Program-made: the position numbers and the translations under genes | Assembly: GCA_013396655.1 (NCBI GenBank) | Contig: WBMV01000127.1 | Span: 63,889 to 127,888, forward strand | DNA length: 64,000 nucleotides | Source of the DNA: Campylorhamphus procurvoides | Lineage: Eukaryota; Chordata; Aves; Passeriformes; Dendrocolaptidae | Direction of reading: 5' to 3' | Part shown: positions 24,201 to 38,914 of the stretch, one piece after another | Layout of the letters: every line of letters begins with the position of its first letter | How positions within the stretch are numbered: position 1 is the first letter of the stretch | The notes under the pieces: model-generated | What the model saw: only the letters and a program-made list of their open reading frames with translations | Database searches by the model: none | What the model was told of the DNA's origin: nothing

Positions 24201-27200
24201 AATTTAAAAGGAGTGACAGTACTAATATAGCAAAATAATCAGAATAGATCTATTTGACAAAGCCAGTAATTATTAATTTGAATACCAATTAGTTCTGAGT
24301 AGGGAGGTTTCTTCCAGCTCTTTCCTTGGACTTGAGAATACTTGTATTAGTTTTCCAAAGTATCCAGAAAAAGACAGGAAAAAATGCATTATGCAAAAGC
24401 ACCACGTGCCTACACTTGCCTTTTCAGTGTTTCTGTTTCCTGCCACGATGAAAATATAAATCCATCGGCTCAAAATAGAGGAATTGGTATTATGTCTGAA
24501 GTACAAATAAGGGGCTGCACTTTGTGTAACCACACATTAGCTGAGCAAATCCAAATCTGCATAACTTAGTAAATTAGAGTATAAGTGAGAGTATAAGGAT
24601 GTTGCAGCAGCCAGACTTGTTAGAATAAACTCTTGAGAAATGGTGAAAGTCTCATCACTTGGGTTGTCTTAAACTGAGCTGCAAAAAGCTCAGGGAGGTA
24701 TAAATTAGTTAACTCAAAATACTGGTAGGCTTTTTTAAACAATTGAACCCTGCAAAGTTTGGCAGGAATGAATGTAATAAATACTTTACACACAATTGAA
24801 TGAATCCTTTAAGTTAAACCCTTGAAAGGGTTGTTATTTTTCATCCTACCAACTGAAAAACAGGAAATGAAGCCAATAATAACATGTATGTATATTGTTA
24901 TCCTTATAGAAATTCCTTTCCTGCCTGCTATTAAATATATAAATGGTAAACATTTAATTCAAGAGTTCTAAAAAGTTGAATATTTTAGTTTTATTGTGGA
25001 AAGTAATTAATGAGAGATGATTGAGCATGTCCATCACTGGCAGGGCCTCTTTTATTGCTGTGTTGTAGTAGTTAATACAGAGAAGAAAACAGAAAAAGTG
25101 GATGATGGAAATAAACAGCCTTTCAAGGTTTTTATTTCTCCCACACACATTTGAAGTTTGAGTTAGGCTTTTGGAAACACATCACATTGTTGTTTTCAAG
25201 TGCTTTATTTTAGGGAAGCCCATGAGGCATAGTCTTAGCAAAGTGAATAGAATATTTATGATTTATTGAAAAAAAAAACAGAACCATCACAGGTTGATCT
25301 TCTGATGTTGCTATTTTGCTGAGCAGCACTTTTACATATTATTTTAATAATGTAAACCAGAAATTAGCTGCACAAAAGAGAGTTAGGATGTGGATTCTCT
25401 CAAGATTTCCTATTCCAGGTCAGTGAAAGGATTGTTGAAGAACTGGGGAGACATGAGGGGTTTTAGTAGTCTGTGAGAAATGTTAAAAGGAAAATAATCT
25501 CATTTAATGGGTATTTTGAAAGCAGATTTGCAACAATGTTAGAAAGAAAAAAATAGTATATATTAAAAAAATCATTCTGAAGGTTTTGCTTGTAGAAATG
25601 GAACCAGAAGGGCAGATTTGGGAATTTTCAAGGCAGTTGTGATGAACCTGAAGGAAATGTTTGTTGTTTTACATCTGGCTTTGATGTTTTACATTCTTTT
25701 GCAAAGTGGGCAAAGAGGAGCTAAATCACTCAGTGGCACTCATAAGAAGAATGCCTTTCTTATATTTGAAGGAAATGCCATCAAGGGGCTGGATCTTATT
25801 GGGACAAAAATGCCAAGACTAAGCTGGCATTAATTTTTTGGAAGGCTGGTTTAGAAAATGTTCTGTGAGTTGGGTTAATTAGAGGAAACTTGGGTAGCAA
25901 TGAGTGTTTGCTCTGTCTAAACAGTGAGGGTAATCACTGGGACAAGGAAACCACTCAGAACTTGGGTCAAGGAAACTCCATTGGAGGAAGGGAAGGACAC
26001 CTTAGAGCATTCAACTTTTTTCAGTTTATAAGTTCCATTTTTATAGGTTTGTTTTTTTTTACACTCGCTGTAAGAGACCCCGTGTAAGGTATTTAAATCT
26101 GAAGCATGTCAGGGGCCATTTGGATCTCTCAAATGGACAGGACAATGTACTCTGTGATTTAAAACTTTATTTCCTGAGCTCACCAAGGATTCAAATAAAG
26201 AAACATGACAAAGAGGGGCTCAATCCCCTTTTGCCCAGACCAGTCTAATCACATGAATTCACCTCCTCCCCATTCAAGTCCTGAGATTTCCTAACTTTTA
26301 ACAAAAGAATCTTAATATTGTGCACACTGTATTATTTATCTTGCTTAAGTGATTTTGCTTAATTCTAATTTCTGTTGCTAAATGTTCATCAGAACAATCA
26401 GCTCATCAGAAATGCAGGTTGCGTGTTTAGCACAAGGAACAAACTCCTCCCTTTGGACAATGTCTGTGTGCAGCAAAGGGGACATTTGGGGGAAGGAACA
26501 GATAAATAATTGTGATGATTTATGGGCAGGTGGAAGCACAGCCAGGATGTGACTGGGGACAGATGTCACAGGCTCATTAACACACCACAAATGTTTTCTA
26601 AACCCAAATCAGGCTGAGGAGAGCTAAAGAGCCACCCAGTTATCCATGGGTGGGATGGTGCCAGCAGTATTGATGAACTCCCCTTGGCACCATGGGGACC
26701 ACAGGCTGTCCCATGGAGAGCAATGAGTGGCTTTCATGGATCCAGGGCTGCTTTTTGTACCTCTTAGCGATGCCTTCTTCAAATATTTGCTATTGTCAGA
26801 GTTTTCAAGCAGGGAACAGCCAATCCTCGTTCTCTTTCACCTTTTGAATCCACCAAGAGATTGAGTGATACCCACTGGAAGTGAGGGATCCACTATTCGT
26901 GTGTCTAAGGGGGGATTTCACACGTCAGGCTGCTTTTCAACTAGAACTTTATATTTATAAGCTCCAGGAAACTGGACTTGCTATTTCTGGATCTTATGGC
27001 TTAGAATCAACCACAATTTATTCTGCTTGTCTGTTTCCTTCCATCACAGTTCTTTTGCTCTCTCTAAGTCTTCATACCTAAATTCAGGCCTGTCTAACAA
27101 AGGTAGGGAATAAAATAAAAAGATACTGGTTTAATTAAAGAATTCAAAATTATTGGATTGCAGTGAACCTCACATCCAGCATTTATGAATAATAACTTCT

Positions 27201-30200
27201 CCTCTTTTATATTTTCTGTGAAACTCCAAAGAGCAGGATTAAAACAAGAACTTCTAAGAGATTTTTATCCTTGAAATATTAATTATTAATGACATATTAA
27301 ATTTCCTATGCTTTCTATTAGAATTACTTTAGTCATCAAGACAGCAGAACAAAGAAATGACTCTGTAGTTGAAGATATTATACAGGTGATTGTTTTGAAC
27401 AAAGCTGGAGAATTCTGAAATATATATATAGGAGATTTTTAAAGGAAACTTTGCAATATATTCATTTCCTCAAGGAGTGGAAGTGGGTAGAAAATTATCT
27501 ACATGGCTGATGTTGTCCTTCTGTACCTTAAAGTTTGACTGTTAAGGTGATAAAATAGAAATTCCCCACTGTGTGAAACTCACTGGGGTTTGTGTTAAAC
27601 TGCAACTACAGGTTGAATCTGCTGGGGTTATTAAAAAAAAAAAGGTTTTAATTAATATCTGTATGCCCATGGCTTTCACTTTCAATTACTACTTTGAATT
27701 CTATCTGGGTTGTTTTGTTCTGAGAACAAGTCTTTCAAAAATACCCATGGCTGATCTGTTTGTTCCTGCATCCCTGGTTAGTGCCTTCATTTCTCATCAA
27801 ACTCATTGGGAAAGGAATGAATGCCACAGATTAAGAAATTGAATCTTAAATTATTCATTCATTATTCACGGGGCTGGGGATCTCTGATGTAGCCAGGAGA
27901 ATTCAGAGAGGGGAAAAAATACAGGATACCGTGGGAATTGCTGCATTTCTGGACGTGAACTTGAAATGACAAGGTCAGATCACCAAGAAACTAAGTTGGA
28001 GAACTATAAGAAAAGTGTGTCAGAATATATGGCTGAAATAAAGCTTTAGGAAAATACAATTTAGTGCATATTTAGTTCTGAATTGCAAAGTTTGGGGAAT
28101 TCTTTCAGTAGTTAAATGTGACCAGATTAATTGGAAGAGAGTTGGAGATGTGCTAATTCCAAGATGAATCTCTGTTGCTCAGTAACTTGTGGCAGCTGCA
28201 GAACAGAGCCAGCAAAAAATTATTTATGGACAGCTCAGAGAATTGAATTTTACAGTTGGAATAATCATGTAAAGGCAGATGGGAGTACAGAAGGTTAAAT
28301 AAAAAAACAAACCCAACCTTCTGTAGATGGAGAGATTAAGAACAAAAATAAACTGAATGCATCAGTCACTTCAAAAAGATGTTTTAATTATGGAGATTCA
28401 TGGCTAGAGAAGGTGCATAATATTATATTTAGCTAATAAAATGTGGAATCTCCTTAAGGAAATTCTTTCTTCTTCTGTCTTGCAAGACCTGCAACCTACA
28501 TTCTAGGCGAAAGTTTGTAAAATCATCTCTCCAAAGGTCTCCAGTCCCTAGAAATATTTCAGGTGACATTATAATAAGGACTTCTCTGGGTGGATCTTTG
28601 TGTCCTGTTGCAATTCCATAGGAACCCTGCAGGGGCTGATCCAGACTGCACAGTCAGCAGCTTAAATTTAGGACACTTCTCAGTAGTTTGTGATTGCAAA
28701 CTTGTCTCTTCTGCAAGGTTTTCATCTGCTCGGGGGCAAAAAACATTCGGGTCCTAGATGGAGAAAATATATTTTAATATATGTCTCACGCCATAGACTT
28801 TTGGGGTGCAAATAGCTTGTTTCTCATCAGCTATTTATGATAACTGCTGAGAGTTTTGGGATGGCATCAGTCAGTTCTCTGAACACAACATGAGGATTTT
28901 CAGGATCAACTACGTGGAAAGCATCAAAATTATCAGTATTGTCTTTCCTAAGCATTTCTTTCTACCAGCCTGTAACTGGTGCTTGTATCCTTTTAGCTGT
29001 ATTGAGAATTTTAACTCATTCAAAAATAAAGCTTTAAAAGTCAGTGCTTCACCATACTTGCAAAAATAAAAATGATATCTTCAAGACCAAGCTATTAAAA
29101 TTAATTTAGAGAATGTCATGCTGATTTTATCATCACCCAGACTTATGGTGTTCATTGCAAAATAAATATTTCTTCATAGAAAAATCCCTTAGGGAGCTGA
29201 ATGCATGTGAAGTACTGGCAACTTTAAGACAACCCCTTAAACCTTGAAATAATTATTTAGAAAATAGGGAAGAGTTGCACAGGCAAAAAAATCTGGAAGG
29301 ACTAAAAAATAAGAAAGGTGGCTATTTTTCATGAGGGAGAAGAAGAATGAGTTAAAGCATAAAGGTTAACTTGATTGACCTATCTTTCCTGGAAATATGC
29401 TGAAATTCATGGTTCAACAAAATATTTGTTAGCATCCAGAAGACAAGAAGCAGATAAGAACCCATATTCATTTATCAAGGAAAAAGTCACTAGAGACTGA
29501 CTTAATTTCCTTCCCAGACAGAAACATAACTCATTGGAAAAGGGAGAAGAAAGAGATGTCAGAAACCTTGATAAAGTTTTTGGCATTTCCTCGGATGATA
29601 TTCTTATATGCAAAATAAGGTGGCATAAATAAAGCAGGGAAAGAAATGGGAGCGCTCTGTTTGGGATTCCAGAATGAGGGAATGTTTGGGGTTTGCTGGC
29701 AAAGTGGGGGATGCCCAAAACAAGGTGGGGATGCCTTGAGATTGTCACTGGTGACTTGGGTGGCAGAGCATGGACTGCACTTACTCAGTCTGTAGGTGAT
29801 ATGAAACAAACACACAATTCAGCTTCAGGCTGACTCTGCTGAGGTCGATAAAGAGCCCAAGCAGTTCCCAGTACAATAAAGGCAGTGTGGGGTAGAAATC
29901 TTAGGGAAAATCCCCTGTAGCAATGACTGGGAGGCAATTTTGCCAAAAAAAAGCATGATCAGCAGGTGGACATGAGTGAACAGTACCCTGTTCCTGCCAG
30001 GAGAGCAGATACTGTAGTGATGTACATAAATGCATATTAAAAGGCATACTAAATAATCATTATGCTTCATACTTAGTGCTACAAACTGAACCTTGCCTGG
30101 AGCTCAGTGTCCACCTTCCTGGAAAGGTGTAGAGTTGGGGGAGCTCAGTCTGAAAACATTATCAGTTTTCCTCTCCTTTCTTAAACTTTTGTTCCCTAAT

Positions 30201-33200
30201 ATTTATTTTTCTTTACTCTGCTTTGCTACTTAATAATGGACGAACTTGCTTCTTTGGCTACTCCAGGTCCCAGCCCTATCAACCCACCAAACTCCCTGAA
30301 AACAGAACAGGGGAATTCATAAAATATCATCTAATTCATTCAAAAATCCCATGATTCCTGCAAGATCCTTGCTTGCTGGATGTTTTCTTGGATCAGCTGC
30401 ACGAGAAGGCAATGTTTGTGCATTTACAGCAGAGGGGTCTTTGTCTTTTAATGTATATTAGAATATAGGCCTTTATAATGGAGCAGCCTTTCAGTGGTGA
30501 GGTTTACAGAGGAAAGCACAGGCACACAACATGAGCAGACTTAAATAGCTGCACAGATGGAAACCTTTGTGATGAGTGTCTAACTGGGCAGAAAAACCGC
30601 CCGTTCCTCACTTGTTAATCCTGCTTGCAACTTGTTTAATTGGGTCTTATTTCATTGCTTCATGCTAAATGGGAATGAACTATTTCTGACAGCCTGGCAG
30701 GACACTGAGAGCTGTGGAACTGTCTCTTTGCATTTGTTTCCTGTCTCTCAGGCAGGGAAGATGCTCTGACTGCCCAGCTGGGAGGATACTTGCTCTTGGA
30801 GCTGCTCCCCAGCTCCAGCATCCCACATCCCACATCCCCTACCCAGTCCCTGGTGGCTCACACCAGCACCTCCAGACTGCTGAAACTCTCTAAGCAGGTC
30901 CCTCATACCACTAACATTTCAATTCTGTTTCAGCTGCCCTTGTTTCTTGTGAAGTCATTATCATATTGCTGCTCTTTTTTCATTTGTTGTCATTTATATG
31001 TTTTCTGGAAAAGGCATTTTTCACATGAGTTAAACAAGGAGTTTTGCCTGAGTGTCTCCTCAGGTGTTTCTCCTGACAGTAGGAATATTTTTCTCAGCGT
31101 GTCATTCAGCATATCATAATTTCCCCCTTATATTCTGAGTTTCTCGAAATGAGTTGAAACCTAAAAATATGTCTGGCAGAAGCAGCTACACCAGCCATGT
31201 TAATTATGATGTTTCCAAGGGAATGACAGGCAGTGTAAGGGAAGCTGACGTGTATCCCTGCAGACATGTGCTCCTCCTATTGCAACTGGAGCCTGTTCCA
31301 AATTACCTGGGAGCCAGACAGGCTCCAAACACCTCCCAGCACATTTACACCAGTTGCCACATGATGTAGTGAGAGGGCTCACCCTTGAATTCTCCCTTTA
31401 TTTCTGTGCTGTTTAACTTATTGATGATCATAAATATCTCAGGCAGGTATAGAAACATGACAAAGCAGCTCCACTCTTTGCTAGTCCACAGCCTGAGCTG
31501 GTGGAAGGCAGGGCTCAGAACCAGGGCAGAGCAGCAGGGGTGATGGAGCAGTTGTTCAAAAAGAGCAAAAAAACACCTGTTTCCCTTGAAAACCACTGTT
31601 TATTACACTTGCTGCCCATTTCTTTGGTCTCTCAGGGCATGAGAGCTCTTCATCTGCTGCCTCCTGGTTCAATGGAAGAGGAGGAGGCGTTTTCCATGCT
31701 CCACATTGTGCAGATTGTAGGACAAAAACATAAAGGGAGAAGTAGATTTAAAAATAGACCCTGCTGGTCAGGTATTGTGTTGTCACGTTGTATTGTACAG
31801 CCAGCTAATTATTCTACCTGTTCAGAAGGTATTGTTTCCACAGGAAACATATGACAGGGAAAGCAGAAGGGGAATATTGTGTGTTAGAACTGTTCTGCTA
31901 ATTTTAAACTCCTAAAAGAGAAAAAGAAAACTAGCTACAAGGGGAAAACAGGTCAATGCTAAAATGGGCTTCTCATATTGTCATCAAACATACAGTGATC
32001 TCTATATAACTCTGAATAAATTTATTGCTGGAGAAAGTAGGAATTATTTGAAAAAATTGCTCTATCATATTTTATGTAAAGACTTCTGTGCAATTTGGAG
32101 CAACAAGCAGTTGTCAGCAGCAAGTGAAACATCACAATCATAAACCAAATAGCTGACAGTCAGTAATTTGCAACTAAGATATATTGATGTCTATTTCTCT
32201 CCAACCATTACAAACTGACTTAGCTACTTGTTACTCAATTCACTGATGTTTTCATCACCATGAGGTTCATGGAGCCTCTTTGCCTGGATATGTAAGAGGG
32301 TATTAAGTTTGTGTCCTGAATTTCTGAACACATGAGCTCTAAGATTGCTCTTAGTCCCACCATTTCAGTGCCCTTACATTTACAAGCACCACTGGAACAC
32401 CTCCCAAAATTGCCAGAATAGGAGAAACGTGTCAGTTACCCATAAATTTGTCATTCAGAGGATGAATTGCTGGCCGGGGCTACAGGTTGAGGAATTTGTA
32501 AGGTGTGGTTTGCACAAACCCAAAGTGGATGATGCTCTAAGAGGTACTGATTTCATAAGGATTCCATAGGAAATCAATGGACAGGTAGTGCCAATTCTGA
32601 AGTCAGAAGTGCCAGTTTTCTAAAATGTAATGTTAAATACTTCAAATTCTGACTTTTTCTGGGGGAAAAGTGTGTCTCTCAGGTATCTGCCTTGTGCTAG
32701 AGAGTTCCCACTGGGACACTTTAATTGGGCAGGTCTAGGCATCTCTCTCCCCTTGGAAGAGAAAAGGATACTTTGAAAGTCCTCCCTAATATTTCTTCTT
32801 TCAGGCCACTTGATAAATTAATCTTTATAATCCTCACATGTCAGATGGTTCTGTCTGTGGTTCTACCACAGGCTCTGGGGACAAATCCTTTAACTCTCCT
32901 CCATTTGGTATCCAACTGCAAACCAGGGATAAAAATCTGTCTTGCCCAATTGCAGGGCTGTTAAAAACCAAAACGCACTCCATGTGACACCTTTGGAGGA
33001 GGTAGAATAAAATGAATCAAATTCGTTTTTAGCTTCTTTTCCTTTATAAGTGTCTCCTTTACAGGAGTATAAAGTCAGAGCCAGAAGATTTGTATTGGCC
33101 CTGGAAGAGCTGGACTGAGATCTTTTGGAGTTCTGCTTGTGCTTGACTTGTGTTCTCATCTTCCCAGATATAGTAGGTTAAATATGACTCAGAGCCTGGG

Positions 33201-33591
33201 TGGTAATTTCTTTGGACATCCCATAACTAATTTGTTTGGATATTCCATAATTATTTACTTAAATGACACAGAGAAAAGGGAGAAACGTCACCAAACCAAC
33301 CCCAGAATACAAAGTGAAAGATTTTTGGGAGGGTAATTGCAGCCCCTGCACCACCCTTTTCTTTGTACTTGTTTGTGTGAAACCCAGAAGTTGTAGTTTT
33401 CCTTAAATGTATATAAACATTTGCCAGCTGCAAAATAAGCTTAAAGCATGTCTAGATCTAATCACGTGGCTCTGTGAAAGACTAAGAAACAAGAATGTTC
33501 TGACCTCCTGCCAGGCAGGAGTAACTTTTATTTTATTAATAAATCCCTTGGAGTGATTTACAGTAAATCAATATTCGATGATCAGTGTTTA
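24201..33591. other. Long non-genic stretch, no recognisable gene
   Basis: Over 9 kb I find no coding exon, RNA gene or confident transposon. Small dinucleotide runs occur, for example TA repeats at 27,421-27,430. A 10-bp inverted repeat (TGGAGCCTGT at 31,287-31,296 and ACAGGCTCCA at 31,318-31,327, 21-base spacer) is about what chance allows. Patches around 28,780-28,950 and 30,590-30,710 have the mixed composition of possible conserved elements; the second contains CTTGTTTAATTGGGTCTTAT. Open frames such as 30,790-31,119 and 31,501-31,854 have no domain. Confidence 0.55.
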
Positions 33592-33683
33592 CATACATAT
33601 ATATATATATGGTTTATTTTAAAACAATTTGGTTCTAAAGGAAAACGTGTATCTATACTTATATATATGTATATATCTATAAT
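33592..33683. repeat. AT dinucleotide microsatellites
   Basis: Two short AT/TA tracts lie about 40 bases apart. The first is seven AT units at 33,597-33,610 preceded by ACATAC. The second is an interrupted TATCTATACTTATATATATG-type tract at 33,650-33,683. They are ordinary polymorphic-type microsatellites. Confidence 0.85.
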
Positions 33684-36600
33684 CTTGCTATAGTAGCAAT
33701 GTTTTAAGGCCATTAAAAAACTCCAGTTCCTCACAAATGCCCAGAATGTTTCTTGTGCTTTCTCCCAGTCTGGAGCAATGACCGTCCTTTAAAAATTCTA
33801 AATTTTTAATCAAGGCTTTCAGCCAATTAATACAATCAGTAGTGCATTTTACCTACGTGCTCATTCTTTTTACAAGGCCTTAATATTCATCAGCATGCCT
33901 GAAAAGAAAATTAAAAATCAGCCTTAGTACTGAAAGGCCACCTCTCAGTGAGCAGTTCCAGAAGGGCAATGTAAGAAAGGCAGAGCTTTCATCTATTATA
34001 TCATTTTACAGTTTTAGTGGTTTGTACGTGTTGGTTGAGAAAAAGACCCCCAAAAATCAAACCCACAAAACCCCTGAACACAAATCATAAGTGTCTATTA
34101 ACTGTTTTTCTTGTATGCTGAATTTCAACCCATGTGTTCTCACTGTTTGGATATTTCACAAGGGGTAAGAAAGAAACTTATCCTAGAAACAGCAATATCC
34201 TAGTTCAGCAATAAATTATTTTATTAGAATCCTGTGAAACTGTGAACAACTCTTAGATTAACTGAAGAAAATAATGTTACACAAATCTGTCCAGACTTCT
34301 CAATTATCAGCTCTTTGAAATTAATTTAATTTACAAAGGTAATACCTTTCAAGTTCTTCTCAATATCTCCAAATCGAGATATTGTCAGACACCTTAGGCA
34401 CCTTAGGATTGAACAGAACTCATCCATGTTTAGCAAATGTTTTAACTAAAAGGAGGACCAAAATCACATTCCCATCTCCAGAGAGTTCTACAAGTGATGC
34501 AGTCCTCCTGAAAAATTCTGTCTGTTGGCACAAATATGGATAATATTTTTCTCAGGTGATGTGGCTCAGGAGTTGAGCACAGCATGGACAAGCTCAGTGG
34601 AAGTGAAACTCAGTTCCTCCTCATACAGCATCACTTCTTGCCTCTGCACTGGAAAGGAATTCCCTGAGTATAACTAAATAGACTGTGTACACAGGGATAT
34701 CAGTATAACAGATGATACATTGAAGGTATGAATTCATCTTCAAAATTCATGTATTTGTAGGCCCAAATTCTTAAAAAGCATTTACAGGCTTTTTTTGGCT
34801 GCTCCATTTAATCCTCTGGAATAGTGGGGACACAGACACCCACTTTGGAGACTGAGGTTATTGTCCTCCTAAAAGAAATAAAGGAGCTTAGCTTTGAAAT
34901 TGGGAATTAAATCAGAATCATTTCTACTGCCCTGGCTCTTTTAAGGAGCCTGAGCAGATGGAAACCTGCAGAGAGATGCCAATGGGTGCCTATTGTCAAT
35001 TATGAATAGGACAGACACAGAGGAGGATTTTTTTCCCCATGAGGATCTTGTGAAATCCCTCAAGGATGTTACACTGGCAATAAGAGTCCTTCTGCAAACA
35101 GCTATCAAAGCTGGCATAAATAAAACAGTCTCAGCAGTTTGCTGCCTTTTCTAACTTATTCCCTGAGTGCTCAGAGTAAATGGTTAAGTTTTTATTTAAA
35201 GGAAGCTGAAAGGTTTGGGGGCCAGCAAATCTGCTGACACAGGAGTCAAGAAGTGAGAGAAATTAGATTTTTAATTAGGACTCTGCAAAACAGCTGAGTT
35301 TTTGGCACAGTTTAACTAATCTCCAGTAAACCTTGGATTCTGTTTCCATGTATTGCAGAGACAGGAGCTTTTCAGAAACCCCAGATTTTGATTTATGTCC
35401 CTCACAATGTTTGTAGATTAACAAATTTGATATTTTGTTAAGGATCCCCTTCAAAGTTCTCAACATCTGTAAGTTCAACAGGCAGATTTGGTATTTATTA
35501 CTCTTCTAGCATAAGGCTAAAGGTGATATAAGTAAAGGTGAGAAACAAAACTAAAGCAGATTTCTTTACAGGGATTTCCATCAAATAAGTATTATAATAT
35601 CTCAGGGATTTTTCCTCAAATGTTTTGGGGTTTTTTTTTGGTGATACTCAGCATATCCAGTGAAGAGAATGTGCCTAAGAAGAAAAATCCTGCAATGACT
35701 AGCATGTTAGATGATTGATCCTATGTTTTATCATCTTTTGAGAGAGAGATTATACCTGTAGTGGAGTTGATCACAACTTATGATTATAATTAATCAAGGG
35801 GTTTTTTTTATTAGACCTACTATGTAGATTCTGTTGCGCATTTTCAAAAGGTTTAACAAGCAAAAGGTCTTCCAGAAGAAGTAAAATTGAGAAGGAAAAC
35901 ATGAAAGATAATTATCCATAGATAAAACATCAGTTCCCTTTCCCATTTCTGTACATCAAATCTTGCCTTACCTGATCAAATGGAACAAATACTATTCAGA
36001 AAATCAAACTCTTAGTGTTATCCAGTGGCTTAATGTCTAGAGGGGACAGATCTTGTTAGACAAGGCAAAGGGGGAGAGAGGAAGGCATGGACATCTACCA
36101 GGTACCATCATAACCAGGAAGAGTAGGGACATGTTGGGAAAGATGAGGGAATACAGGGCAGGAATTCCCAGCCCAAGTCAAGGAGAGAAATGCTACTGCC
36201 ATTCCTAAAACATTTTTGCCTGGCCTTTTTTTAAGCTCCTGCAGTGAAAAATCCATAACATCTCTTGCAGGTCGTGTTTTCTAGAGCTCAGATCACTAGT
36301 TTTGTCATTCTGTGAACATGAAGTGGTCAGTGGTTTTGTTTAAATATATCATATTCCACAGAGACATCAATCTAGCCATGGTCTCACTAGCACTGAGCAC
36401 AACTGGTCTGTGTCTTACTTAGCCTGGCTTTAATTTCCAGGAGGGGATTTTTTAGCTTTTACCAACAGCATGACATCATTAGCTATAGTATGGATTATGA
36501 ACCATTTCTGTAGAACTGCTGTTAAGTCAATCACGTTTGTGTTGGTGGTTATTTCTTCTTGAACAGAATAAATTGATCTTCTGGGATATTATCTGACTTA

Positions 36601-38829
36601 GACTGATTATGCATTTCTGTCCTATTGGAAAAACTGCCAGCAAGCCACGGGCTTTAAAAACACACCTTACCTACCTTTGATAGAAAGAGGTATCAGATAA
36701 AATGAGAAAAGGTCCCTTCAGACCATTTACAAATTCTGTTATTTCCTCCCCTTTCTGCCCACAACACTCTGTGTCAAGAGACCTGCAGTGTCAGTGTCTC
36801 CACCAATTCCTGGCACAGAGACACCCGTGCCAATAAAACACAGAATAAAATACCCTGGAATTCACATCTCATTGAGATGGAAATGGTCTCCTTGGCCTTG
36901 GGAGGGGGATGTGTCACCAAAGGGGTGTCAGGACATGTGTGGAGCTTCATGAAGCAGCCAAGGCTTTCCTGAAAGCAGAGAATACAGGCACCAGCACAGC
37001 ACACCAAAGCTGAGACTCACTGTTGGCACACTGCACTTTACTCCTTGCAATTCTCACCACCAGCACTTAATTTGACATCGAAGGACAAAAAAGAGATGGA
37101 TGGGAAAAATGTGTAAGAATGACTCTCTTTGTTGACATGCACTGGTTGTAAGAGTTTGACATGACCTTGGTTTCTCATTTCTCACCTGTGCAGTGTTTCA
37201 TTACTGAGTCTTCCTTTAAAAGCAGGATTTTTCTCTCCTTGACTGAGAAAAAAGATAATTTCCTGATGTTACCGTTGCAATTATGTTGGTTTATGCTCCC
37301 AGCCTGTTGTAGCCTTCCTCTACATTATTTGTTGATCAAGTGTTATCTTTCAATCACATCCTCTTACCCCCTTTATTTTCATTATTCAGGATTCAAATGT
37401 GTTTTTTTCCTTACACAAGCCAAACTTTTCCAAGCCCATCCACCTCCAACCCACTCACTCTACAGTTTTCTCCTTCTAATACAGCACAAATCTATTTTGT
37501 ACCTTGTCTAACAAATAGAACAATCAACATAAATTCTAATTCAGATGCAACATGGCAGTTATTTCAACATTTAATTGCGTTCTGCTTTTCATCCTAGTTC
37601 TTGTGTGTTCACTGATTATTTAATTAGCTTTTAGAAAGAATTTAAAAATAATGAGTCACAAGAAGTTTAAAACTCAGCCTTCACTGACTTGTGTTCCTCT
37701 AACTTACTGGACTCGTTCCCACTTTTGAGTGCAAATATCTGGGGCATTTCTGTGTCACCTAAACAGGTTCTCAGTGCACACATCCGTCTCAAGACATCCA
37801 TGGTAATCTCAGCAAAGATATTTGAGGCAATTCCACCTGATTTTATTCTGACTTTGCACGTGTTTTCCTGCTCCAGCATTGTAGCAAACGCTAAATGTCT
37901 AGGGTGGAAAAGTCACTTTATTTATTTGCCTGCCTTTTACACAGAGAAGGAAATTTTCACAGCTTAAGATCTCTAGGGGAAAAAAAACAAACAAAGAAAA
38001 GCTTGCCCCAGTATTTCTGTTCTTGAATAAACAAACAGAAAAAAGAAAACTTTGCAGCCACAATTGGACTCTGTGCAGCTGAAAAGCCATTAGTAAAGCC
38101 ATCACCTGAGGAATGTTTCCAGTTGCTAAACAGCTTGGGCATTATCTGGATCTCTTACCCATAAAGTATTTACACTTTATAATGAGATTTTAGAAAGACA
38201 GGGATTGATTACCTCTTATCCTCATTTAGAAACGATCCCCCTTCTGGATTCCAGTGTCTGTTTCCACTAATGTTACAGTTTCGGACCCAATAATGTATTT
38301 AACTCCAATCTATCTATAGAATATCAGCCATAGAGGAAAACACCATTAAGTTCTAAATGAGCACGATTCCAATAGGTTTTCTCAGCTTTATGGATGTTTC
38401 AGATGCTAAGAGGTTATAATATTTCACACAGAATGGATTGGATTTCTATAATCCTTTGCTTCTCTGCCAGTTCCAATAATCCAGCTGTGCCTCATTCCCA
38501 AACTTGGGCTGCATGTGCAGTGCTTTCCCTGCATTGTACAAAATATACATTTCCATAAGCTAATGAACAGACTTGGTTTGCAGGTGAAAGGTTCAGGCTG
38601 AGCTCTGAGATTTCTGCTCTCAAAGACAGATTTTGGGGCAAAAAAATGCAGAGACAAAGAAATAAAAGATTGGGTGGGGAAATGGGTGGGAGGATATAGC
38701 CAAAAAAGCATGGGAAACAATCTTGTGCTTCAGAGGATGCAGGTGACATTGAAATAACAGATACAGGCAGTGCAGAAGAAAGGATAAACTTGTGAAATTC
38801 CAGACAGGAACAGGAGATGTAAATCAACC
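33684..38829. other. Non-genic sequence
   Basis: I see no gene or confident mobile element. The part around 33,780-33,905 (CAGCCAATTAATACAATCAG, then CAAGGCCTTAATATTCATCA) looks more constrained than its surroundings and may be a conserved element. Open frames near 37.16-37.60, 37.67-38.10 and 38.42-38.83 kb overlap on opposite strands without family signatures. Confidence 0.55.
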
Positions 38830-38914
38830 CTGTATTTCAGAGGTGGGCAACTTTCTCTCCAATNATACAATGACTGTATTTCAGTCATTGGAGGTGGGCA
38901 ACTTTCTCTCCAAT
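38830..38914. repeat. Duplicated segment flanking a single N
   Basis: The 24-mer starting GAGGTGGGCAACTTTCTCTC and ending CAAT occurs at 38,840-38,863, directly before the N at 38,864. It occurs again identically at 38,891-38,914. The upstream CTGTATTTCAG is duplicated too (38,830-38,840 and 38,874-38,884). Between the copies lies an 8-bp inverted repeat (CAATGACT at 38,868-38,875 and AGTCATTG at 38,883-38,890). The pattern fits two contig ends that carry the same sequence and were joined without merging. A true tandem duplication with an ambiguous base is the alternative. Confidence 0.8.

Noticed and set aside
31287..31327. 10-bp inverted repeat with a 21-base spacer
   Set aside because: About one such repeat is expected by chance in a sequence of this length, and pairing does not extend further.
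32700..32830. Phrase resembling antisense CR1 (CCTCCCTAATATTTCTTCTTTC)
   Set aside because: The neighbouring CR1 blocks are absent on both sides, so the similarity is too short to call.
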